Source of the DNA: an uncultured bacterium
GTDB lineage: Bacteria > Muiribacteriota > Ozemobacteria > Ozemobacterales > Ozemobacteraceae
NCBI GenBank assembly: GCA_900317935.1
Contig: ONIU01000001.1
Span: 1-64,000, forward strand
Reading direction: 5' to 3'
DNA length: 64,000 bases
Shown here piece after piece: positions 36,324 to 44,620 of this stretch. The position numbers were made by a program, and so were the translations under genes. Position 1 is the stretch's first letter; the number at the start of each line of letters is the position of its first letter. The notes beneath the pieces were generated by a model that was given only the letters and a program-made list of their open reading frames with translations, was not told the DNA's origin and did not search any database.

Positions 36324-39065
36324 TTATCTTGTTTTGGGAAGAATCACTTTTTTCCAGTTAGATTCATTGAATATATCGCCACTGACATGCTTTATTATTG
36401 GATGTTTATCTATAATTACTCTATTTGATGTATAATCTGATGGATTCCAATAGAATAAATTCATATAAATATCTACACCATTTGATTTTCCGTCAGAAGT
36501 TAATATTTTACCCGTAAATGGATTTGCTGCATTTTCTATTAAATCTTTTGTTGCTATGCAAGGAGTATCTGCATTTGTCATAAAAGAATTATCTATACTA
36601 AGTTCAGATTTTTGATTGAAATCTTTCACCAAAAGCAGGGGATTATATGGGGTAATATTTTTATTTTGAAATTCACTATAATGAGGTAAGGTTAAATACC
36701 TATTTCCATGGTCTGAAACAATTATGATTCTGCTATTATCATATACATTATTCTGTCTAAGATAGTCTAAGTATTTTCCTGTCAGAATAACAGCTGCCAT
36801 TGCTGTGTGGTAAGCTTTAAAGCTATTCTCATCTTTAAATTTATTAATACCTGTATTTGTCACTTTATTTACGTATTCATAATTTGGATACTGAAGGTAA
36901 AACATATTATGAGGCAAATCATTGTTGATAAGTGTAAAAGTATTTTTTTCTGAAGTAATTTTGGTGATATCTTTCATATAGGATAAAGAAGCATAAGCTT
37001 CAATAAAGGTTTTTTCTGCAAAAAAGCTGTCTTTATTCCCGTTAGATCTTGCTAGTAAATAGAATCCATTATTATATACAAGATTTTTTAAAATGTTGGG
37101 AACAGTACAAAAATATGAGTATAAATAAATCTTCTTTTGAATCTGTCTTATAGCTTTATAATCATTGGAAGAATCCTGCTGGAATTTAGTGTTATATCTT
37201 CCAGACAATTTAATATACTTTAATCCCCTGGAAGTATAACTGCTGCCAAAAGATTCTTCTTTTTTGGAATTCAAAGAATTATCAAAATAAATGATTGGCT
37301 CAACAACAGTAGAAGAAAAATTATTATTTTTAAATAGAGTAGGGAGCATTAAATTAGCTTCTAACCATTTATCTGTAAAACTTCTTTTGTCTTTATCTAA
37401 AACGAAGGGAGTATATTCATAGCCGCCCACAAGAGGTGGATAACCAAGACAAGTGGCCCCATAGAAAGATACTGTATTTGGAAAATAAACAAAGCCTGGA
37501 AACTTTTCCTTTAATTCGGGTTTTTCATCAAATATCATTGGTAAAAAGCCAGCGGCAAATCTATCTAGAAAAATAACTAAAACATTTTTACCTGAATTAG
37601 ACAATTCTAATTTTTTAGAAAAAGTATCTATTAAGCTGTTATTAAATTTAGTTTTATTGATATAGTTGATACCATTTACGTATTTATATATGTTTATTCC
37701 AGAAACAACTAGTTCAGATGCGAAAATGGCTAAAAGAATAGTTATTGTTTGTTTTGTCTTTTTTTTTCTAAATATGTAAAAAAGAATAGTTATTACAAAG
37801 AGTAAAAATAGTAAATTTGGAATCTGAACGGATAAGCTTCCAAAACATCTTTGAACAGAATCACTGATATCAAATATCAAATCTGGGCTTATTGAACCTA
37901 ATTCCTTTCCTAGGTTCAGGTAATTAATTATTGAACATACATATACTGAAAAATATGTAATCACATAATAAATACGATATTCTTCCGGGGTAAAATAAAA
38001 CAGAATAATCCCCCAGAAAAGATACAAGCCAATATAAGAATAGATATTTTCTGTAATAATTTTTGTAATATAATTCAAGTTATCAAATTGTATTGCAAAA
38101 GATGGCAAATCGCTTGTTAATAATCCTACTGGAATAATGATACCTTGCAGAAGAATTAATCCTATTGCACTAAGAGACATTACAAAAATTAACAATTTAT
38201 TTGAGTAATTATTAAAAAAGTTTAAATGCTTTTTTATATGATTACGAAATATAAAAATTATAAAACCAAATAAAAAAGGGCTGACTATTTTTAACAGATT
38301 TAAATAATTATTTCCTATATCAGCATACCAAGTATAATTCCCCATACATGTCACAATTACACACAATCCAAGAAGGATATAAGCAAACATTTTAGGGTTG
38401 CTATCCATATATTTATTTTTCAGTAAATAAAAGAAGTTATTAAAAGACCAATATATAACTAAAGCCGAGGGTGAGTTATATAAAAGAATCAAAAATAACA
38501 TTGCAAATAAATAAGGTTGTATTCTAGAACTTAGGGGTTTGCCATTTAAATATATTTCACAAGATACAATATTTATTATCGTCATAATAATAGGCATAAT
38601 ATTTATATGTATTCCATTGAAACATAGAAGCATATCTGGCTGAGAAAAATCTTTAAAAATGCCCCATGAATAGTTGTTAAGAAGTTCTAAATTTGAAAAA
38701 AAATGATAAGCAGCAATAAAAAAAGGAATTTGCAGTAATAGGCTGAAAGTATTTCTCAAAGCCATAATTGGATTATAACCATGCTGACGATATAAGGTTT
38801 GCAATAAAAAGAACTGTTCATCGCCTTTGAAATTTTTCTTTATCTTATCTACATTTGGCTTAATTTTAAAAAAAATATCTTCTTCTTCTTTCCGAATTTT
38901 ATCTGCTCTACAATAGAAAGGTAAGCACATTAAAGATATAAAAAAACTAATAAAAAAGATTGAACTAATTATGTCAAATTCTATAATTTGAAAAAAAATA
39001 GTAAATAATATTTCTATTAAATATTCTAAAGGAGAAATAATAATATTATATAATATTATTGACAA
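36324..39065 (-). CDS. YidC/Oxa1 domain fused to a sulfatase/LtaS-like phosphotransferase, copy 3
   Basis: 913 residues. YidC-like part (ISPLEYLIEILF, LYRQHGYNPIMALRN, LLLQIPFFIAAYHFF, SPSALVIYWSFNNFFYLLK) with Ser44 replacing the groove Arg; a middle block of helices; then the catalytic domain with NVLVIFLDRFAAGF, Thr in ATCLGYPPLVGG, NDLPHNMFYLQYP and VSDHGN. The second His of the NDLxHxMH motif is Phe here, the one clear difference from copies 1 and 2. Start is TTG at 39065; its first bases overlap the end of the CDP-glycerol-transferase-like gene by 10, showing translational coupling to the phosphonate genes. Confidence 0.8.
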   Translation of the reverse strand: MSIILYNIIISPLEYLIEILFTIFFQIIEFDIISSIFFISFFISLMCLPFYCRADKIRKEEEDIFFKIKPNVDKIKKNFKGDEQFFLLQTLYRQHGYNPIMALRNTFSLLLQIPFFIAAYHFFSNLELLNNYSWGIFKDFSQPDMLLCFNGIHINIMPIIMTIINIVSCEIYLNGKPLSSRIQPYLFAMLFLILLYNSPSALVIYWSFNNFFYLLKNKYMDSNPKMFAYILLGLCVIVTCMGNYTWYADIGNNYLNLLKIVSPFLFGFIIFIFRNHIKKHLNFFNNYSNKLLIFVMSLSAIGLILLQGIIIPVGLLTSDLPSFAIQFDNLNYITKIITENIYSYIGLYLFWGIILFYFTPEEYRIYYVITYFSVYVCSIINYLNLGKELGSISPDLIFDISDSVQRCFGSLSVQIPNLLFLLFVITILFYIFRKKKTKQTITILLAIFASELVVSGINIYKYVNGINYINKTKFNNSLIDTFSKKLELSNSGKNVLVIFLDRFAAGFLPMIFDEKPELKEKFPGFVYFPNTVSFYGATCLGYPPLVGGYEYTPFVLDKDKRSFTDKWLEANLMLPTLFKNNNFSSTVVEPIIYFDNSLNSKKEESFGSSYTSRGLKYIKLSGRYNTKFQQDSSNDYKAIRQIQKKIYLYSYFCTVPNILKNLVYNNGFYLLARSNGNKDSFFAEKTFIEAYASLSYMKDITKITSEKNTFTLINNDLPHNMFYLQYPNYEYVNKVTNTGINKFKDENSFKAYHTAMAAVILTGKYLDYLRQNNVYDNSRIIIVSDHGNRYLTLPHYSEFQNKNITPYNPLLLVKDFNQKSELSIDNSFMTNADTPCIATKDLIENAANPFTGKILTSDGKSNGVDIYMNLFYWNPSDYTSNRVIIDKHPIIKHVSGDIFNESNWKKVILPKTR

Positions 39066-40327
39066 TTAGAAATCTCCCTCTGTTTCTTTATTAAGAAATC
39101 CACAACATTCTTTGCTCCATTATTCTGTTCTTGCCAAATTTCATTTTTTATCTTAATAATATCGCTAGAAAAATCCTTGGATACAGCTAAAGAATTAATC
39201 ATTTCTTCTATGTTGTCTATATTATCAAGAGTTAATTCTTTACCCAGCTTATCTAAAATACTGTCTCTATAGGTTTTACCAGAATCTAAATCACTTAAAT
39301 CATATATTTCTCTATTATAAGAGCTAAGAGAATAAATACATGGCTTATTGAAAAGAAATAGAAATTCATAAATAATACTTGAAAAATCAGTTATCAAAAT
39401 GTCAGCAGAAGCCATAGCTAGCAGATTGTTGTTTGATAAATCCCATTGAATATTGTCATATTTTGCGAATTGATTTTGTAATTTTTCTATAAGCTTTTTT
39501 TCAGATATTAAACTCTGAGGGTGTGGTCTAACTATAGTTATAAAATTTGTCTTAGCAAGTTTTTCAATAAGTTTATCTCCATAATTAGCTAATATAGCAC
39601 TGTTTCCCCATGAAGGAGCTAGCAAAACTGTAGTTTTTTCTGATTTTTTTACTGCCTTGGGTAAAGATTTAGCCATGGAATCCATAAAAGGAGAACCAAT
39701 TACAACTAGTTCTTTTGGGGGAAGGTTTCTTTTCTTTTCCAATTCTCTTATATAATCTTTTGATTTATCAAAATTTAAAAGTACTGAGTCATAGTAATCC
39801 AATCCAAATAATCTATAAGTTGTTCCTTCGTCAAGACAATGAAAAATATGAGAATAATGCTTAACTAGTTTTGATCTTTTTAAATGAAAAACATCTAATC
39901 CAGGAGTTGTCATTAGGCAAACATCGGCAGACATAAATGCCAGTTTTGAATAGGCTTTATAACCTTGGCCTATATTTTCTACTTTAACGAATTTATAATC
40001 TCTTTGTAAGAAAGGGTCATCTTCTGTAGATACATATACCATAACAGGGCATTGCCTGTTCTCGAATTCATTTATAATATCATTAAAAACATGGTAATAT
40101 CTTTTGTCTTCTGTATAGATTACAATCGGATTGACGTTCTTTGCTGAAGCCTTATCTTTAAAAAAGTATAATTTAAATTTTTCCCATAAAGAAAATACAA
40201 TAAAGAAGAAAACACTGCATATTCCCAATACAATTGAAAAAAGCATTGTTCCTGTTCCTGGATCAACATAAGCATATACTGGTTTTGCCAAGAAAAACAA
40301 AAATATAATTAATACTATAATTTTCAT
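39056..40327 (-). CDS. CDP-glycerol glycerophosphotransferase-like enzyme with N-terminal membrane anchor
   Basis: 423 residues. An N-terminal helix pair with YVDPGTGTMLFSIVLG anchors it; residues 65-410 are the GT-B-like fold of teichoic-acid polymerases (TagF/TarF type): VLLAPSWGNSAI, IVRPHPQSLI (catalytic-type His), and ILITDFSSIIYEFLFLFNKPC. Family members transfer an alcohol phosphate from a CDP-activated donor to a lipid-linked acceptor on the cytoplasmic side. No CDP-glycerol synthase stands alone here, but CMP-AEP enzymes are directly upstream, so this enzyme may transfer AEP from CMP-AEP instead of glycerol phosphate. That is inference from position. 12 bases separate it from the decarboxylase gene. 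Confidence 0.8.
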   Translation of the reverse strand: MKIIVLIIFLFFLAKPVYAYVDPGTGTMLFSIVLGICSVFFFIVFSLWEKFKLYFFKDKASAKNVNPIVIYTEDKRYYHVFNDIINEFENRQCPVMVYVSTEDDPFLQRDYKFVKVENIGQGYKAYSKLAFMSADVCLMTTPGLDVFHLKRSKLVKHYSHIFHCLDEGTTYRLFGLDYYDSVLLNFDKSKDYIRELEKKRNLPPKELVVIGSPFMDSMAKSLPKAVKKSEKTTVLLAPSWGNSAILANYGDKLIEKLAKTNFITIVRPHPQSLISEKKLIEKLQNQFAKYDNIQWDLSNNNLLAMASADILITDFSSIIYEFLFLFNKPCIYSLSSYNREIYDLSDLDSGKTYRDSILDKLGKELTLDNIDNIEEMINSLAVSKDFSSDIIKIKNEIWQEQNNGAKNVVDFLIKKQREISNCQ

Positions 40328-40339
40328 AATATTTTTCTC

Positions 40340-41455
40340 TCAAATAAATAACTTCATAAACTGATTCTTATTTTCTAACGGACTTTTAGTTGGTCTGCCT
40401 AAATCTATTCTAGAACCTAACTGGCATTTAATTTCTATAAAAGATAACTCTCTATTGTTTTTTGCGTAATTTAATTCTTTGTTTAGTTCTTCATAATTGT
40501 TAACTATAGTAGCATATTTGTATCCACAAGCTAACGCGATATTTTTAAAATCAATATGTTCTGCAACAGTAGGCATCCCACCGACGGTTTCATGAGCATA
40601 GTTATTGATCATAATATGAATGAAGTTATCTGGTTTATTTTGTCCAATAACAGCCATTGCTCCCATATGCATTAAAATAGAACCATCACCATCAATACAC
40701 CAAACTCTAGTATCGGGTTTATTTATAGCTATTCCAAGAGCTATGGATGAGCAATGCCCCATAGAGCCAACTGTTAAAAAGTCATATTTATGGCTTTGTT
40801 TTTTTTGTTCCCTGATTTCGAAAAGTTCTCGACTGGCTTTACCTGTGGTTGAAACAATTAAATCATTTTTTGCAGAATCAACAATCTGTCTAATGGCTTC
40901 TTCTCTAGTTATAGTGTTATTGTTTTTATAAACGATATTTTTACTATAAGTTAAAGCCCCTTTTTTTACAACAAAAGCGACGGATTTACCTTGTTCTAAG
41001 TTTGTTTTGAATTTTATCATCTGATTTAAAAGATCTTCTTCAGTCGTTTCCGGGGTTAACACATAATAGTCTATATCTATATCATCAAGAAGTTTTAAAG
41101 TTATTTTGCCTTGAAAAAAATGTTGAGGCTCATCATGAACATTAGGTTCACCACGCCAACCTATAATAAATATTTCAGGAATAGCATATACATCTTTGTT
41201 TAATAAAGATGCTACCGGATTAACTACATTACCTTCTCCACTATTCTGCATATAAACAACAGGAATTTTACCTGTAGCAAGATGGTAGCCTGCTGCTATT
41301 CCTACAGAATTCCCCTCATTAGCAGCAATAATATGATGATTCTTGTCAATGCCGTATTTATCAATTAAACAATTGCATAGTGCTTTAAGTTGAGAATCTG
41401 GAACTCCAGTAAAAAAGTCCGATTCCAATATCTTTATGAATTTATCTGCTTCCAT
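40340..41455 (-). CDS. aepY: Phosphonopyruvate decarboxylase
   Basis: Thiamine-diphosphate enzyme that converts phosphonopyruvate to phosphonoacetaldehyde, pulling the unfavourable PEP mutase reaction. 371 residues. The N-terminus FFTGVPDSQLKALC is diagnostic; AANEGNSVGIAAGYHLATG holds the cofactor-activating Glu; VYMQNSGEGNVVNP follows; the C-terminal half has WCIDGDGSILMHMGA and MINNYAHETVGGMPT for Mg-ThDP. Overlaps the PntC-like gene by 14 bases. Together with the neighbours it gives a complete route to AEP. Confidence 0.95.
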   Translation of the reverse strand: MEADKFIKILESDFFTGVPDSQLKALCNCLIDKYGIDKNHHIIAANEGNSVGIAAGYHLATGKIPVVYMQNSGEGNVVNPVASLLNKDVYAIPEIFIIGWRGEPNVHDEPQHFFQGKITLKLLDDIDIDYYVLTPETTEEDLLNQMIKFKTNLEQGKSVAFVVKKGALTYSKNIVYKNNNTITREEAIRQIVDSAKNDLIVSTTGKASRELFEIREQKKQSHKYDFLTVGSMGHCSSIALGIAINKPDTRVWCIDGDGSILMHMGAMAVIGQNKPDNFIHIMINNYAHETVGGMPTVAEHIDFKNIALACGYKYATIVNNYEELNKELNYAKNNRELSFIEIKCQLGSRIDLGRPTKSPLENKNQFMKLFI

Positions 41456-42149
41456 TGTTAACTTCTTGATTAACCTTATTTAGTTCTTCTACTGTATCTA
41501 TTTCAATAATCTGTTTATCATAAACAGGAAAAATCTTCAACTTCAACTTGTCTAGATTCATATTAACAACATCATCCCAGAACATAGATTCATATCCTGG
41601 TTGTCCATAAGCTTTATCTATAGCCTTAGCTAGAATAGTTGCATCTTTTTGGGTAAAATAAGATATACCGACCATATTATATTTGTCACTCCCTATTTTA
41701 CCAACTCTTTTAATATAGCCAGAATCATTTAACTCAAACAACCAATCATCAGAATAGCCTTTTACCATTTTCCCATAATAACAAGAGTCGTTTAATTCCT
41801 GTTTTAAAATTCTTGAATCTGAAAGATATAAATCTGATTCACAAATATAACAATCATCCTTTTCTAAATATTCTTTTGCATAATAAATAGAAGAAATGTT
41901 GTTAACTGATTTGAAATCAGGATTATAAACCAAGTAAAGATTCTTATATTTGTTAGTTAAATAATTAAACTGTTCAGCCAAATATCCAACAACAACATAT
42001 ATGTTATCAATCCTACGTTCTTCCAAAGCATCTATAATGCTTTCTATCATAGGTTTATTGCCAACTTTTATTAAAGGCTTAGGTGTTTTTTCTGTTAATG
42101 GGTGCATTCTAACACCTAAACCTGAAGCCATTAAAATTGCAATTGTCAT
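41442..42149 (-). CDS. pntC: CTP:2-aminoethylphosphonate cytidylyltransferase (PntC/LicC-like)
   Basis: 235 residues, a single nucleotidyltransferase domain: ILMASGLGVRMHPLTEKTPKPLIKVGNKPMI (key residues of the signature spread over 5-35), a substrate Asp in CYICESDLYLS, and a C-terminal WDDVVNMNLDKLKLKIFP. Closest in pattern to LicC choline-phosphate and PntC AEP cytidylyltransferases. It lies between PEP mutase and the decarboxylase, so CMP-AEP is the expected product; choline phosphate is less likely because no licA/licB/licD is present. Activation with CMP implies the phosphonate is transferred to a macromolecule or lipid. Confidence 0.8.
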   Translation of the reverse strand: MTIAILMASGLGVRMHPLTEKTPKPLIKVGNKPMIESIIDALEERRIDNIYVVVGYLAEQFNYLTNKYKNLYLVYNPDFKSVNNISSIYYAKEYLEKDDCYICESDLYLSDSRILKQELNDSCYYGKMVKGYSDDWLFELNDSGYIKRVGKIGSDKYNMVGISYFTQKDATILAKAIDKAYGQPGYESMFWDDVVNMNLDKLKLKIFPVYDKQIIEIDTVEELNKVNQEVNNGSR

Positions 42150-42166
42150 TTTTTTACTCTCTGTTT

Positions 42167-43462
42167 TTATATTTTGTCTATTAAAGTAATTATATCTTTT
42201 ATTGGCATTAGTCTATTGTCAACTTCTTTGGCTCTGTGATATTTCAGAATATCTTTTGCCACACTTTCCATTGCAGGAAATGCTGCTCTTGTCAGTTGAT
42301 TAGCATATATAACTATATTTACCCCATGTTCATGCAATTCTTTTTCTGTAATGGTATTAAACGAAGTTGGAACAACCACAATAGGTGTCTTTTTATTATC
42401 TTTTCTAAATAAGTCACAAAAATTCAATATTTCAGAAGGGTCTTTTTTTCTACTATGAATCATTATTCCATCCGCACCAGCTTTTACAAAAGCATGGGCT
42501 CTTTTAAGAGCATCTTCCATACCTTGCTCAAGAATTAGTGATTCTATTCGTGCAATAATCATAAAATCATCTGATAATTGAACTTTCTTACCTCCTTTAA
42601 TCTTTTCGCAAAAATGTTCAATTGTGTCTTGAGTTTGTTCAACATCTGTTCCAAATAAAGAATTTTTTTTCAAACCTACTTTATCTTCAATTATAACAGC
42701 AGAAACCCCTATTCTTTCTAGGGTTCTAACAGTATAAACAAAATGTTCGACTAATCCACCAGTATCACAATCAAAAATAATTGGTTTTGTCGTAACTTCC
42801 ATCACTTCGGATATTGTATTTATTCTAGAAGTTAAATCAACCAATTCAATATCGGGTTTCCCTTTTGCTGTAGAATCACATAGAGAAGAAATCCACATAG
42901 CATCAAATTGATCGAATTCTCCATTATTTTCTATTACAGTTTTTTCTGCTATAAGACCAGTTAAACCACTATGAACTTCAATAGCTTTTACCAAACCACG
43001 AATTTTTAATAACTGTCTTAATGCCTTTCTTCTATATTCAGGCATTGCACGTTTTTCTCTAATTTTATTATCTATTAGTTTTGTTTTTTCACTATAGGTA
43101 TAAGGAACTTCAATAAGTTCCCCACCAAATTGCTTCAATAAACCTATAACATTATTCCTTATAGCTTGTTCAGCACCAGTTTTCCAGTTATCTCCATGAA
43201 TTATATAATCAGGCTTTATATTTTGAAAAACTTCATCATACATTATGTTATTTTGAACAACAACTTCATCAACATCTTCTAAATTTTGAACAAGTTTTAT
43301 TCTTTCCTCAAAAGTTATTGTGGGAAATTTATTATAACGAATCATTGCTCTGTCAGATAAAACGCCAACTATAACTTTCCCATATTTTTTTGCATGATTA
43401 ATAATGTTTAAATGACCGTCATGTATAACATCAGTACAAAAACAAGCATAAACTGTTTTCAT
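42167..43462 (-). CDS. aepX: PEP mutase with N-terminal cytidylyltransferase-like domain
   Basis: 431 residues. Residues 1-140 form a TagD-like nucleotidyltransferase fold with HDGH at 14-17 and a GDNW; the usual C-terminal RTxGISST loop is only loosely kept (YTYSEKTKL), so activity is doubtful. Residues 145-431 are phosphoenolpyruvate mutase: IFDCDTGG (229-236) and the defining EDKVGLKKNS (259-268), where EDK-x5-NS separates mutases from isocitrate-lyase relatives. It makes the C-P bond by converting PEP to phosphonopyruvate. The four-base overlap with the transaminase gene indicates coupling. Similar fusions exist in other phosphonate clusters; the role of the front domain is unclear. Confidence 0.93.
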   Translation of the reverse strand: MKTVYACFCTDVIHDGHLNIINHAKKYGKVIVGVLSDRAMIRYNKFPTITFEERIKLVQNLEDVDEVVVQNNIMYDEVFQNIKPDYIIHGDNWKTGAEQAIRNNVIGLLKQFGGELIEVPYTYSEKTKLIDNKIREKRAMPEYRRKALRQLLKIRGLVKAIEVHSGLTGLIAEKTVIENNGEFDQFDAMWISSLCDSTAKGKPDIELVDLTSRINTISEVMEVTTKPIIFDCDTGGLVEHFVYTVRTLERIGVSAVIIEDKVGLKKNSLFGTDVEQTQDTIEHFCEKIKGGKKVQLSDDFMIIARIESLILEQGMEDALKRAHAFVKAGADGIMIHSRKKDPSEILNFCDLFRKDNKKTPIVVVPTSFNTITEKELHEHGVNIVIYANQLTRAAFPAMESVAKDILKYHRAKEVDNRLMPIKDIITLIDKI

Positions 43463-44604
43463 TTAGAGTTCTCCTTGTTATAACACACAGGGATAGTAAT
43501 GTTATAAGTATTCAAAGCCTCTTTCAACACAATAAAGAAATTTTTAATATCATCTTCATCTATGGCTCCTAATGCGCAAAGCCTAAATGTATTAGTTGAA
43601 GATATTTTCCCTGGATATATTGTATATCCTCTTTCATAACAATAATCGTGTATTTTTTCAAAATTCCAGTTTTTATCATCAGGATACAGAACAGAAACGA
43701 CTAACCCTGTCTGTAATTCTCTTTTTATATAGTCTTTAAATCCTAATTCTTCCAAACCTTTATGAATAGCATTAAATACTCTTGTATGTCTCTGCCATTT
43801 AGCTACTTCACCTTCTTTAAAATATTCTTTCAATCCTTGTATAGCAGCATAAACAGTTTGAACTGGTGGCGTAAAATGCATTTGACCAGTCTTTTCAAAA
43901 TAATCATATTGTAAATATAGGTTACAATAATATGAACGTTTAGGATAGTTTCTAGATTGCTTAATAATTTCTTCTTTACCAATAATAAAAGATAAACCAG
44001 CCATAGCTTGTATGCCTTTTTGGGCAGATGCCATGCAAAAATCTATATTATCTTTTTCAACATCTATTGGTCTCATTGCAAGAGTAGAAGTAGTATCTAC
44101 TATAAAAGTACATCTATATTGGTGTGCTAAAGCCCCAATTTCTCTAATGGGATTCAAAATACCAGTTCCTGTTTCATTATGAGTAGTATAAACCAATTCA
44201 ATATCTGGATTATTTTTTAAAGTATCTTCAACCAATTTCAAATCAGGAATCTCGTTGAGTGGAAATTGCAAATTAATATGTGGCAATCCATAATATTCAC
44301 ATATTTCAACTGCACGAGAACTATATGCTCCATTATTAATTACCAATACTTTCTTGTTTTCGGGTAATAGAGAATTTAAACAGACATCAATGTTTAATGT
44401 TCCAGAACCACAAAAGAGTACAGACGTATATTTTTTATGATCTGCATGAACAATTTTTAACAAACCCAGCCTTAATTCCTTCATTAGATCAACAAATTCT
44501 TTTTCTCTAGGGCAAATATCTGGTATAAGCTGAGCAAATTTTACGCTATCAGTAGTGGTAGCAGGGCCGGGATTTAATAAGATATTACGTTTAATATTTA
44601 TCAT
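43459..44604 (-). CDS. aepZ: 2-aminoethylphosphonate transaminase (AEP synthesis direction)
   Basis: PLP-dependent class V aminotransferase, 381 residues from ATG 44604. ILLNPGPATTTDSVKFAQ and DICPREKEF are typical of PhnW-type enzymes; FCGSGTLNIDV binds the cofactor phosphate; DTTSTLAMRPID holds the ring Asp; the Schiff-base Lys is in SAQKGIQAMAG. The context (pepM, aepY, pntC) shows it makes AEP from phosphonoacetaldehyde rather than degrading it. An in-frame start exists 14 codons upstream at 44646, but GAGGAAAG lies 7 bases before 44604 and the family starts at this point; 44604 also removes an overlap with the upstream gene. Confidence 0.9.
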   Translation of the reverse strand: MINIKRNILLNPGPATTTDSVKFAQLIPDICPREKEFVDLMKELRLGLLKIVHADHKKYTSVLFCGSGTLNIDVCLNSLLPENKKVLVINNGAYSSRAVEICEYYGLPHINLQFPLNEIPDLKLVEDTLKNNPDIELVYTTHNETGTGILNPIREIGALAHQYRCTFIVDTTSTLAMRPIDVEKDNIDFCMASAQKGIQAMAGLSFIIGKEEIIKQSRNYPKRSYYCNLYLQYDYFEKTGQMHFTPPVQTVYAAIQGLKEYFKEGEVAKWQRHTRVFNAIHKGLEELGFKDYIKRELQTGLVVSVLYPDDKNWNFEKIHDYCYERGYTIYPGKISSTNTFRLCALGAIDEDDIKNFFIVLKEALNTYNITIPVCYNKENSK

Positions 44605-44620
44605 ATTTCTTTCCTCAAAA

